A DNA stretch of 64,000 nt from assembly GCA_001839685.1 (NCBI GenBank), contig MLAK01000303.1, positions 8,632 through 72,631 on the forward strand. The letters run 5' to 3'. A model generated the notes under the pieces. It worked only from the letters and a program-made list of their open reading frames with translations, was not told the origin of the DNA and made no database searches. Shown here one piece after another: positions 42,816-54,800 of the stretch. Position 1 is the first letter of the stretch; each line of letters opens with the position of its first letter. The DNA comes from Tritrichomonas foetus (taxonomy: Eukaryota > Parabasalia > Tritrichomonadida > Tritrichomonadidae). The translations under genes and the position numbers were made by a program.

Positions 42816-43136
42816 TTAACCGAAAAGATCATCAAATCCGCCAGCGAGTTCGACAACTTCTTCTTCTTCCTTCTTTTCTTCCTTGGCTTCTTCGGCAGCA
42901 GCACCACCAGCAGCGGCAGCTCCTGCAGATGGAGCAGCGCCACCAAGGCAAGTGCCCTTAACGAGCTCTGAAATGTCGTGTGATTTGAAGTATTCTGCGA
43001 ATAAATCAACCCAATAGGATTCGAGTTTAACTCCGGCAGCTTGAAGGAGCTTATTTACGTTGTCGGCTGTGATTTCAAGGCCATCGTCATTTAAAATTAA
43101 GGCAGCGTAAACGCAGGCGAGTTCTGGGGATGCCAT
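42816..43136 (-). CDS. 60S acidic ribosomal protein P1
   Basis: 106 residues, the usual length. The N-terminal dimerisation domain (MASPELACVYAALIL to about 60) matches P1: ELACxYSALIL, then ITADNVNKLLQAAGVKLESYW. A hinge of A and G (about 65-85) is followed by a charged E/K run and the C-terminal acidic tail. P1 with P2 forms the ribosomal stalk that recruits elongation factors. The tail ends GGFDDLFG rather than the near-universal GFGLFD, so the shared terminal peptide recognised by stalk-binding factors is altered. Unlike the neighbours, the gene uses GC-richer codons (GCC, GGC, AAG, CTC), as expected for a highly expressed gene. Confidence 0.95.
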   Translation of the reverse strand: MASPELACVYAALILNDDGLEITADNVNKLLQAAGVKLESYWVDLFAEYFKSHDISELVKGTCLGGAAPSAGAAAAGGAAAEEAKEEKKEEEEVVELAGGFDDLFG

Positions 43137-43851
43137 TTTTGGAGAGGCTGGATGCTGTGGCCACTTTTGCGAACAGAGTTACTCAATTTTGGTTAAACGG
43201 TCACACATTCAAAAATTTCTGATGATAAACTGTCACGAATCAACACATAATGAAATTTGTCTTGTTTAATATATTAATAAGATATTAATGATCATTTGAT
43301 TACTAATGATCCATTACATAATTTAAGTAAAAAAACATTATTCAATTTATCTGTAAATTATCATTGAGCATATTTGAGGTTTCTCATGCTCAAACTCTTA
43401 AATTACTAATGAATCAATGAAATTAAGAAAGGGAAGCATATTTGGGTTTCTCATGCTCAAGCACAGACTTTTTGTCATAAACATAAATGTGATCTTATAA
43501 CATTTTATCATTATTGTCAATACCCAAAAACACACTATCAAAAGTCAGTTTCTTGAACTCATTCTTAATTACTTTTACAAATTTGATCCAATTTTTACTG
43601 AAAAAGCTTCGTGGAAAGCCTACCTTGCTGTATTATTAAAATAATTCCATTCCAACGAATTTAAAAATAAGATTATAAAAAGAAAATATCATCCGATTTT
43701 TTTTATTTATTCTTATAGATAGGTATATGTTAATAAAAACAGAAATTATATTGGGAAATTGTTGATGAAGTGTCAACTTCATTTCAACCAACAAAAACAG
43801 AAATAGTTATAATTATATGAATGAAAGGAAATGAATAAGGAACTAAAAAAT
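43137..43851. other. spacer with paired hairpin repeats
   Basis: Two copies of agcatatttg(a)ggtttctcatgctcaa at about 43377-43403 and 43436-43461. Each copy can fold on itself (TTGAGCAT with ATGCTCAA in the first). No gene supported; possible roles are replication slippage or transcript processing. Confidence 0.6.
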
Positions 43852-46800
43852 TCATTCATCTTCTTCTTCTAGAAATTCTTCTTCTTCTTCTTCAAGCGAG
43901 TAATAAGAGAAATCAGAAAGATCATCTGACATTTCATCCTTTTCTGGTCTTCTTGGAAAGATTTTTGGACTTTCTGAGATGATGTTTTGTGGAGGCCTTT
44001 TGAAAATGTCATTCAATTTCGATTCATCATCTTTATTTCGAATGAAACTTCGAAGGAATTTCTGGGAATCAAAACATTCAATACATTCAACAACACGCAG
44101 CGCTAATTCAAGTTTCATTAGTTCAATTTCATTAACGTTGCTGCATTCCCTTGCAGTTTCCATGAATAAACTTGCAGATGTGAATTTTTGACCTTTATTC
44201 ACAATTCTTTGAGCAAGTTCAAGCATTGTTTTAACACTTACTAATTCTTGCGTAAAAATTGGAGGTTCAATCATCATAGAAAGATCAGCAAGATGCAAAA
44301 CATCTTCGTTTATCTTACTCATATCATATCTAAAGAGAGGAACATTTCTCGGAAGTCTACCACCTTGTTTCATGAACCTGAATTTCCTTGCAAACATTTC
44401 CATCTCCTTTGTGCATTTATTATAAGCATAATTCATTAAAGAATCACGTAAATCAAAGACCGAATTTACCATGGCAACTTCTTTTCGTTTACAAAGTGTA
44501 GTAAATCTTCGATAAAGTTTTAAGGAGATTTTTGCTTCTTGCGCAACCATTTTTGAATCAAGAAGCTTTTCTACATGACCGAAAAACTCCTCAGCGAATT
44601 TTACTGGTTGTGTTTCAAAAGAAGATTTTGCTTCCATTTTAATAATTCCAAGAGCAGTACAAGCACTATCAGAATTAAAGAAGATTTTATCTTCAGGTCG
44701 TTCTCGAAGTGACTGAAGAATTTCTTGAAGATAATCAAAACCACGGATTCCAGCTAAATGTTTTCTTTCGGTGTTCTTATTTTCTTTTAGCTTGGCTTGA
44801 TCTATTTCATGCGTTGTTCGAGATATCGTCGGTCTTTGCCTTTCGATTGAATTTCGTTTATTATTAAAATCATGAAAACTTAAATTCATTGTTGCTTTTC
44901 CTGTCCCATTACCAGGAATATGACTTAAAGCATTTGATAATGCGTCACTTATTGAATAATTTGACGTGTTATTGGTAGAATTTATATTATTATTCCTAGC
45001 TAACCTAGGAGTATTTGTAACTGTATTATTCGAAGTATTATTATTTCTACCATCAATACTAGTTGATGTATTAATTTGATTTGCGATATTGTTATTTGTA
45101 CTCTTTAATTCAGGTTTACTGCTTTCAATCAATTTATTAATCTGATACATACTTCGAAAAGCTTTTAATGGTGCAGGTTTCACTGAACACATGAAATTAT
45201 ATTTTGGAATTGGAATTTTTGGAACAATTAATTCATCAAAGAATGGAAAGCGTGATCTATCATTAATTTCCATATATGGAATATGTGAAAAAGTGTCAGT
45301 GAACCACATAATATTCAATAATCTATGGGCCATTGCAATGAAAACAAGTTTTGGTGCTTTTCGCAATTCAAGTAATAATTCAATTAATCCACATCGGTCA
45401 ATAATTTGGTCTACAAGTTCTAAATTACTATTTCTGATTTGAATTGACATATCCCAAACTTTTCTAAACAATGCAGCCAAACTTAAATCAGCTCCATTTT
45501 CTTTGGTTTCGTTTTTATTTTCATTTTTATCATTTCTAATAGTTGTAGAAATATTAGCATTCGTCATATTATTCAGATTTGCTGTATTATGAGTTAAATC
45601 ATATTGTGAATGATATTTCTCCATGAAAGCTTCGCAAAGATCGATTCTCTCGTCTTTTTGAGAAATAAGAAGTTGGTATCTTTCCATCGCTGCTTTTGAT
45701 AAAAGCTCAACTTTACTTGAAAAAGTAGAAATAAGGTTCGATTGATCAGCCATTGGTCTTCCAAACTCTTCAAGACATCGATACCAAGTCGTTATAGCTG
45801 AAAAACACATTTGTGGTCGAATGATTACAGTTGGTCTTAATAAAGAAATCATTGGTGATTCATGTACTAAAATTCCAGGTGATTTCGCATATAAATTACT
45901 GACAAAGTTATCTAAAATTTCCAAAACTTGTAAAGCACTTTCGCATTCAGTAACAATAATTGTATTAGAACAGCTTTTTTCTAGAGCTCCAGCGAAGGCT
46001 TTATACTGTGCCAGCTGTTTTGTCGATAAAACTGGATAATTGACGGGAACATCAACCAAACGAGATTGAATTTCTCTTGCGCTTTCTTCAAAATGCGTTG
46101 GAACAACTCCAAGAAGATCTGCAAGGCCAGGATGATGAAAACCGATTTTAAAAATATTTCCTGAAACTGGATCAACCAATTTTACACTTCCATTTTCTTT
46201 ATTTTCTTCACTTTCAGTATACATAGTTATGATATATCCATCTATACAGTTTAAAAGCGCACGTGATGATTTTGAAACTGCGCGTGAAGATTTAGCTGTT
46301 CGTTTGGCTGATGCAGGATTACTGTTCATTGGATTTGAGCGAGCTGTCGGCATTCTTGATGGTTTTAAGCAAACGCCATGAATACCGAGTGCTTTATCAA
46401 GTGCACTTTGTTGTGTTTTATTATTTGGAAAGCCGTCAATAACAAAGCCTTTGCTATCAGCCATATATTCTTTCATGGCCTGTGCAATTAAATTTGGCGC
46501 GCTCTTTTCATCAGGATAACGAACAGAAATTGCATTTAGAAGGGGATATTCAGGTGGCATATCCATTGCTGATATTGCAGTGTTAGATAAATCTTGACTG
46601 AGATTTTTTGATGAGGTTCCCTTTTTGGAGGAGCGACCGTTTGCCGTAAAATCCTGACGAACATCAACAATGTGACAATCAAAAGCTTTCTGAAAGAACT
46701 GAGCTACAGTTGTACGACCACTACCTGGTGGACCACCAATACAAACAATAAAAGGAAATGGTATTTTTTCATAAGGTTGATATGGAAGGAGAAATGGAGC

Positions 46801-47547
46801 GGTTTCAGTTTGAAGTGTTTGGAGGAAGGCATCAAAAATCGGATTTGGATCTGCAATATAACTCTCATTTAACGTTGTACCAAAAACAATAGAAAGATCC
46901 TTTAATAACGAATCTGATTTGAAATGCAAATATGATTGAACTTCTAACGTGTGATCAGCCGAAAGATCATTCTTGAAACCATCACGAACAGGCGTATAAA
47001 AATGTTTGAAAAGTTTTGGCTCATACTCCCTCTCGAGAAATGCGTTTCGATATTTTTTCATTATATTTAAATTTAAATTTAGGTTATTTGAGTTTGTAAC
47101 TTTGTTAGAAATGTTTTCTGTTTTATTATTATCGCTATTGTTGTTCTTGCTGTTGTTGAAAGAAACATGTTTAGTAGAATTATTAGAATTATTCAAATTG
47201 GCGATTTTTAAGGCGTAATCGAAAATTCCATTCAATTCGTTTTTCACAAAAAGATAATCCAAATTCTGTTGAAGGTTTTTCTGCTCAAATGTTAATGGCG
47301 GGGATGGATCTTCATGAAATTCTGGAATTTCGTGAATTTCTTGGGTTTGAAATGAATTGGATACATCGGAAACGTCTTTATTGAAAGAATTCAGGGTTTG
47401 ATTTTGATTCATTTCTTGATTGGATAATTTCTGCGTTCGACGACTACTATAACGAGGCGCTGGATTATTTGGCGGTCTAGGACTTTGATAAGTTGCTCGA
47501 GAAGATCTCGCTGAAAAACTTCCAGTTGGGAGAGACGCTTTGAACAT
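43852..47547 (-). CDS. large adenylate-kinase-domain protein, SPEF2/CPC1-like
   Basis: 1231 residues from the ATG at 47547 (an in-frame TTG just before it is not a credible start). The N-terminal 200 residues are polar with Asn/Ser-rich runs. A P-loop, CIGGPPGSGRTTVAQFF (about 270-286), is followed by an adenylate-kinase-type FVIDGFPNN (near 370), so an NMP-kinase fold is present. The lysine of GxxGxGKT is arginine (GSGRT), which may lower or abolish nucleotide phosphoryl transfer. Downstream is a largely helical region with WYRCLEEFGRPM and VWDMSIQIRNSNLELVDQII, resembling the part of SPEF2/CPC1 after its adenylate-kinase domain. The end is strongly acidic (EEEEEE). SPEF2/CPC1 is a central-pair protein of motile flagella. 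No N-terminal calponin-homology domain is visible, so orthology is tentative. Low-complexity Asn tracts interrupt it at about 105-145 and 825-880. Confidence 0.75.
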   Translation of the reverse strand: MFKASLPTGSFSARSSRATYQSPRPPNNPAPRYSSRRTQKLSNQEMNQNQTLNSFNKDVSDVSNSFQTQEIHEIPEFHEDPSPPLTFEQKNLQQNLDYLFVKNELNGIFDYALKIANLNNSNNSTKHVSFNNSKNNNSDNNKTENISNKVTNSNNLNLNLNIMKKYRNAFLEREYEPKLFKHFYTPVRDGFKNDLSADHTLEVQSYLHFKSDSLLKDLSIVFGTTLNESYIADPNPIFDAFLQTLQTETAPFLLPYQPYEKIPFPFIVCIGGPPGSGRTTVAQFFQKAFDCHIVDVRQDFTANGRSSKKGTSSKNLSQDLSNTAISAMDMPPEYPLLNAISVRYPDEKSAPNLIAQAMKEYMADSKGFVIDGFPNNKTQQSALDKALGIHGVCLKPSRMPTARSNPMNSNPASAKRTAKSSRAVSKSSRALLNCIDGYIITMYTESEENKENGSVKLVDPVSGNIFKIGFHHPGLADLLGVVPTHFEESAREIQSRLVDVPVNYPVLSTKQLAQYKAFAGALEKSCSNTIIVTECESALQVLEILDNFVSNLYAKSPGILVHESPMISLLRPTVIIRPQMCFSAITTWYRCLEEFGRPMADQSNLISTFSSKVELLSKAAMERYQLLISQKDERIDLCEAFMEKYHSQYDLTHNTANLNNMTNANISTTIRNDKNENKNETKENGADLSLAALFRKVWDMSIQIRNSNLELVDQIIDRCGLIELLLELRKAPKLVFIAMAHRLLNIMWFTDTFSHIPYMEINDRSRFPFFDELIVPKIPIPKYNFMCSVKPAPLKAFRSMYQINKLIESSKPELKSTNNNIANQINTSTSIDGRNNNTSNNTVTNTPRLARNNNINSTNNTSNYSISDALSNALSHIPGNGTGKATMNLSFHDFNNKRNSIERQRPTISRTTHEIDQAKLKENKNTERKHLAGIRGFDYLQEILQSLRERPEDKIFFNSDSACTALGIIKMEAKSSFETQPVKFAEEFFGHVEKLLDSKMVAQEAKISLKLYRRFTTLCKRKEVAMVNSVFDLRDSLMNYAYNKCTKEMEMFARKFRFMKQGGRLPRNVPLFRYDMSKINEDVLHLADLSMMIEPPIFTQELVSVKTMLELAQRIVNKGQKFTSASLFMETARECSNVNEIELMKLELALRVVECIECFDSQKFLRSFIRNKDDESKLNDIFKRPPQNIISESPKIFPRRPEKDEMSDDLSDFSYYSLEEEEEEFLEEEDE

Positions 47548-48867
47548 TGAATTCAATCCTAGAATTTTTTCCTTTTATGAAGAAAATAACGTACGTTCTT
47601 TTCTGTGATATCAGGATATTTAGCCAATTTCAAGAATCATATTATAATTTATTATATTAAATAGTAACTATTACAGATATATAATTAATAATATAACAAT
47701 AACTTCGAAGAAATATTCAAGATATATGGCATTTAACATTTATCTTTCCTCAAAAGTATTTGAAAGAAGAAACAAGTGGCATATTAGATTTTTGAATATA
47801 GTCATTTATTGACACGGGCTTATGAAAACTGATTCTTAATTTACATACCACAGGAATATTCTGGAATATGTTCGACAAAATATTAGAATAATTATTGTAT
47901 TTTAAATCTACTTACGTTTTCTTTCAAGATGAAGTGAATTCTATTATCTTTTGTGCATGATTTCACTTGCATCTTCTACGTTCATACGAAATTTCCGAGA
48001 TTTTCAGTCTGTACAATAAATTTCAAAATTAAAATTTATAAAAGATAAATGAAAAGATGAAAAAGTTCTGCTAATTTCCCATTACATGTCTATTTCATAT
48101 ACTACTTGTTTGTTACACATATTAAATGCTCATTTATATCTAATAACATAAGTATTTTTCAAAATTGGCCAATTGCTTTATATTTGATTGAATTAATTTC
48201 ATCAACAATTCATAATAATAATTATTTTCTACATTATTTCACATTATATATATAAAGTAAATAATATATATAAATTTATAAATCGATTTATTAATTATAT
48301 ATCAAGATATTTTTATTTCTATTAAATTAACTGTGATTTTTTTTGGAAAAAATTATTTCATAAAGACTTATCATTGTACTTCTTATACAGATCAATACTT
48401 AATTTAATAATTGTTTAAATATTATATATTAATTAAATATTAAATAATATAATATATATTATTATATTAAAATGAAGATATTTATATTTTTAATTATATA
48501 AATTTTTTTATTTAAATATCTCGAAATTTTACCGTATCAATCATATTATCTTTATTAATTATTAATTATAATATAGTATATTAATATAAAACAATAAAAA
48601 ATAAAATATGTATGTTTTCTTGTTAATAATCATTCAATTAAAATCAAAAAGTATAGAAAAAGTGTTGTGATGGTTATTTTCAGTCTCATTTAATTTTTCA
48701 TATCTATTCAAAAGTCCTATTTCTTTCTATAATTGGTCAATTTAAAACCATTTATGTTGTGAAAAATCTTATATTAAAATTGAGATCTCTACGATAAAAG
48801 TTATTGAGAAAACGTGAAGTTGTGTAAATCATTATCAAAAAGTTCGTAGTTATTTTAAAATTAGCGA
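47548..48867. other. very AT-rich divergent spacer
   Basis: 1.3 kb between two large divergent genes. From about 48240 to 48600 it is almost pure A/T with taatatatat-type runs. No gene or RNA supported. An initiator-like TCATTA lies near the HECT gene. Confidence 0.55.
48829..48834 (+). promoter_or_regulatory. initiator-like TCATTA
   Basis: Matches TCAYTW, 37 bases before the ATG of the HECT ligase gene, slightly far for a trichomonad leader. Chance is possible because the region is very AT-rich. Confidence 0.3.
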
Positions 48868-51800
48868 ATGGGGCATTCATCTTCTGCCCCTCTCGCTTCC
48901 ACTCTAACCAAAAAAGAAGTCATCGAACAAATGAAACCGATTAATCAGACGCCAATTTCGTTTTTTAAGCAAGAAATTATAATTTCCACATTTTTTCCAT
49001 CAACGAAGAAAAATAAAAACTCGGGATCATCACAACGAATTCATACTCCATCTCTACTTGCTTCTCTACTACTTGGATGTTACGAGCAACTCGATAATAT
49101 ATCCGACATATTAGAAACGCTCATCAAAATATCGCAAGAGCCTGACAATATGCTTGTATGTGAATTGGATTATCAGTTTCACGTATATACAAGGCTTGCC
49201 GAAGCGCGCCATTCAATGCTCAAATCATTGATTCGATTTTCACCTTTCACTTCATCTCCTTTTTCAGAAACGCCTTCCAAAAAACATAAAGCACATTTAA
49301 GTCTTTCAAAACTAACCACTGTCTTTGATAAATTGTATGATATTCAATTCAAGAAACTTTCAAAATGTCCTGAAATTAAAGATATTTTAAAACATTATAA
49401 AATAAGCACACCAGCATCTGCATTTACACCACCAACACATGATTACCTATCAAGTGGATTAGGTCAAACCGAACCTTTTTCTGTTCGTAAAGTTATCGTT
49501 CATGGAATTTGTAGTAACGGCCACTTCCTTTTTGTTTTATGTCGAGAAACTTTAGAAATTTTCCCGCTTTTCAATCTGGGATCATTAATGCCACCAATTA
49601 AACGACAGTTTGATACACCTTTTGATTTACATACTTCAGTTGTTGCTGATTCAACTCATTTATATATTTACACAGAAAATACATGTCGTGAATATTCAAT
49701 TCTTGATATTTTTCAAAAGAAATTCAAATATGTTTCAAAACCAGTTCAACCAAATTTCATTTGTTATGTTTCTGATGGTATTTTAACAGCTAGAATTGAT
49801 AATGATTTCCATGTTCATATTTATGAAGGCAACAAATTATTGGATAAAGTCAAACTTTGTCAAGGAAATGAGTCATTACATCCATCAATCCCAAATTTAT
49901 TCCCACATACTGATTACAGTCTTATTCCGATTGAAATTAATGGCTGTTTTATTAGTTTTATGTTTAGAATTAATCCAGCAAATATTATTTATCGAGTTTT
50001 TTCATTAATTACTGGAAAACATGTCCATGATGACTTATTTACATCATCTGATATGTGTTATGCAAGTCAAACTGATACTATAAATCGTTGTCATTGGGTT
50101 ATTTCTCTAGTTGATGGAAATAAATTTGGTGTTAAACGATTTTATTTTCCAGGTTCAATTGATCCACGTCTTGTTCAATTTAATGTCAAGAAAAAGAGAC
50201 CTTCAAAGAAATATAAAACTTTTATTAGGAATTTTAGTTCAACTGTAGTTCATTATACATCTTCTCAAGTTTATCCAAGTTATTATATTGCGAAAAATGG
50301 TGATAAATTGAATGATTTCATTGATATTATTTTCAAATATGCGGGCTTATCGAATCAAGAACTTGCGTTACAATCAATGATTATTATTTTGGATATGAAT
50401 CTAAAGCAAACGCCACCATCGAAACCATTACGTGAACGAATTTTAGACTTAGTTGTGAAACTTCACAGTCACCTCTCTATATTTTTGTTTTTTAGTGCTT
50501 TAAATCATGTTTTATTCAGATTTTCCCCTCGTGCTATTACAATGCTTGTTGAAATGATTACTAAAATTAAAACTAATAATTTACTTCGATTTGCTTATCA
50601 TCAACTGGAATCAAGCCTAATTGTTGCCAAACTTCCATTTACAACAATAAATGATTTTACCAAATTGATTCCAGATGACACTAGAAATGAATCAGAAATT
50701 CCTGAATCAATTCAAACTTTAATTTTCATTCATCAAAAACTTTTAACAACTGAAACTTTAAGGTATATAAACAGTGATGATTTTAATGAAATTCAGTTTT
50801 GTTCAAGAAAAGAATCTTTAACAATGCTTGATCATTTGAACTATTACTCGAAAGCATTTTTGACTAAATTTGAAAAAGCATTAGGAAAATGTAAGAGTGA
50901 TTTGGAACTCGATCAATCATTCATTATGAGAATTCTCTCGAATTTTTTATCATTGTTATCGTCTTTATCAACGATACATGTTATTTCTCAATTCATTACC
51001 AAAATATTTTCCCCGTTATTGAAGAAAATAAATGATTATGTTATGAAAAGATCATTGAATTTGACCGATGATTCAAGTTTATCTCATAATGTGCGAATGT
51101 TTTTGTTTATATATGGAAAACTCGCAGCTACTTTGCTATCTGGATCGGATTTAACAGATTTTGAAAAAAGATATATTCATCTTATTCGTAGTAATTTAGA
51201 TGCAACGAATTTTAAGATTAATTTATTAAATAATTGTATACTTCCCGATGATAAAAATGAAGAGAAAGGAAGTATAAATAATGATAAAAGTATAGAAGAT
51301 CTTAAAAAGATTAGCCTTGATATAAATCAAGATATAAATGATTTAAGTAACATTGGAAAGAAACCTTCCAAATTTTTAACCAAAAAGAAATTTTATGAAC
51401 CGATAATGAAAGTATTTTATTCCAAATTTAAGCCATTCATGCATAAGAATTTATCAGAAGAATTAAAAGAATTAGATCGAACAGCTTTGTTATCAATTTG
51501 TAAACATTTGAATATACTTGATCAACTTTTTGAACCAAAACTGCCTTTTGAAGCAAAAATGAAAGCAGCACTTGATCAAATGTTAAAAGTTAGAAATTCT
51601 TATCGTGTATTACACCAGGCTAATCAAAGCTGTAATAACATATTGAAGGGTAGAATGCTTCTAAAAATGAATATTGATCCTGAAATTACTGCAACTGAAT
51701 TAGGTGATTTTATTACTTCAAAAGAAGATCCACAGACTGTGTTAGAACTCTTAATTCGACAAAAAATTCGAACAGATTTAACTGTAATCGGATTTTCGTT

Positions 51801-54800
51801 GATGGAATCAGTTTTATCAATTGAATCAAACTGGCTGTTCATAGACATATTTTCATATACTTTAGCGCAAATACCGAAATTTGAGGGATTGGCATCAATT
51901 TTGACAATCACACATGGTGCAAAAATTGTTCAAATTGAATCGTTATATGATAGAATCTTAAAAATAATTAAAATGCGACCAAAATGCAACTTGATAATTG
52001 CTGCATTTCGATTCTTTAGAGATTGTGTCAATTTGCATTCAATTCAAAATAAATTCCTGAATGGTATTTTAGATATATTTTCCAAAAATAATGATAACTA
52101 TGCACTGTTTGCTTTATCTCTATCTTTAATTAACTCGATAACTGAAATGCCATCGGTTTTGATGCAATCTCAACAAAGCCCAATGGGATGGCTTTTGCAA
52201 TCTGCTTCTTTATCAAAAGTTCAAGCGACTTCGGAATTTTATGACAGTTTTAGAGATGTTTTCTGGAATAGTCAACCAGTTCTAAAACGAATTTTATGTC
52301 GTGTAATGTTTGCCGTCTTAAATTCCACATTACTGAAAGAAAAAATTATTAAAAAAGAGTTAATTAAAATCTTAAAGTTCATCGGACAAACATTCATTGA
52401 TTTCTCTGATATTTGTACTGCAAATGAAATGATTTGGCTATTAAGAAGGTTTTTAACTGAAAAAACTCATTCACAGCCAATTTTAATGAAGATTATTTTA
52501 AATGTTGATCATGATGATGATGTCATGGTTTGCGGTGTTTTTGCGGTTCTTGGTAATTCTATCGAATTAATTCGACCATATTGTAATATAAAGTCACATG
52601 AAAATCGATCAACAACTTCTGAATATATTTCTATTCCGACTTCAAGTAGAAATAGATTTTTCTGTTATGAAAGACCATTTGATTTAGCAAGGAAGCCCTT
52701 TAATTTAACTGTTACCCCACAGAATTTGATTTATGCTGTTGCTGTTGTTGTTTTGGATACACAAGCATTTGATAATTTTGATTTCATTCTTTCATTTTTC
52801 GATGAATGCTTTGATAATTTGGCATCAATTCGAAGTGTTCTATATTTACAAGTTTTAGGTCATTTTCTTAAATACAAAGAATTTGTCGATAAAATTAAAC
52901 CTAATATGGTTAAAATGCTTTCTTTATCGCCTCTTCCTTTCCATACAATACCAACAATCATTGGATTAATTCGAGGATTTCAAGTTCTTCCTGATTTAGA
53001 TGTTATTGATAATTTTTATCAAATCCAATATAATTCAACTTCATATATTTCTTATGTTTCTCCTCAATTACTCCCAGAAAAGAAGTTTGATGTTAGTTTT
53101 AAAGTTTCTGATGATGAATCTCCATTCTACTTTGGAATTATTTCTGATGATGTTGAAAGATACTTTACACGATATTCAATGGTTTGTTCGCCATCTGGAA
53201 TTTTATATCCGTATAAAGAATCAATTGAAGAATTTGAACCAGAAAAACAAACAACATTTTTCATTGACACAAATAAGCATTCTTTCACTGTTGGCAGCAA
53301 AAAGATACAATTTCCACCAGGTGAAAACTTCAGAATTATAATTGCCGCAAGAAAATCCGTCAAAGTGAAAATTCGATGCGATAAAAGTAACTTTAATTAT
53401 GAAGGAGTACCTTCAATTTGTCAACATGGTGCTATTATGGCCGATAACATTGAATCTTTGTTTAAACTACCAAAGAACATTTCCAAGTCTAAAGATGCAA
53501 CTCTACCTTATCACTTAAATGATTATCCTGATATTCGATCTGTTGTTGAACAAATTCGAATCAAGAAAAAACTCTCTTTTAATTTCCAAGAACCGCCTGA
53601 TTATGTCTCAATTCATGTTGGCTTTGCTACACATGCATCTAAAGGATATGTTAATGAATTAATTCAAGGACTCTTTAAAACAATTGCTCTACAGTGGACA
53701 ACAATTTGTATGATGCGAATTGCAATTCAAAAACCATCACTTGTGACTAATCCAATTAAATTATTTACTTTATTGTCAATTCCTTTAGAACCTTTCCAAG
53801 CTGGAAACTTCCAGGCCAGAAAATTCCCATTTTCACTTAATCCAGTTTGGGAAAATGCAAATTCTGTCTATTTATCACTTGATAATGATGCAAAAGAAGC
53901 AATTAAATCAATTTTGAAATCTAGTGATACAATTGATCAACTTTGTTTCTCACTTTTACGAATGTCAGAATCTCGAAAAATGCATTTAATTTGTCACCCA
54001 CATATTTTACACACATATTATCCTCCTGGGAGCCTTACTGATACTGTAAAGATCCAATACGACTTTTCAATTGCCACATTGAACTCATTCACACCGATGC
54101 GTCGGAAATCAATAAAAATTGGTGATAAAAAAGAAAGCTTACCAATTATTATTAATAAAGGCCCGACAGTCTTATCAATTACACGTGATATTATTAACGA
54201 AGATCTATCGGTTTTCGCAATTTCACAATCTGACAATACTTTTGTGTTTGATACTGGTTTCGAAGTTCTTTTAATTCTCAAGAATTTATTATATGTTGCG
54301 CATACACCTAAACAAAAGTATACATTGAAATCTGCATTTGCTAATATGTTTATTGCACAATCGCCATTTGTTCTTCGTTATTTAGCACAAATTGCAGATT
54401 ACATTGAACTTCAAATGCCACCATCCCCATATGATTTTTCATCTGATTATCTTAAGAAATTAATTGTAATGGGTGGAATTCTGAAAAGTTCTGTTTTTTC
54501 CGATAGATTTACTTCGTTTTTATCTCAAGAATCTCGTGTGCTTAATGATCCAATTTGTGTTGAATTAACAAAGCATTTCCCTGAATTCCTTTCTGTTGAT
54601 CCAGGAAAGCCTACAAAGAATGAATGTAAAATTGGAATCGTTTCTCTTGATCCGGGTACAATTAAAACTGATTTTTCGCTTAGAATTCGAACTTTACGTT
54701 TATTCTCTCGATCTTATACTTCTTTAGTTGGATTTCCATTCTGGGAAATTCTTCCATATTGGCTTAGAATTACTGGTGCTTGGAGAACATCAGCCAATAT

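Noticed and set aside
48868..48890. N-myristoylation of the HECT ligase (MGHSSS)
   Set aside because: Histidine at position 3 is excluded in the usual consensus.
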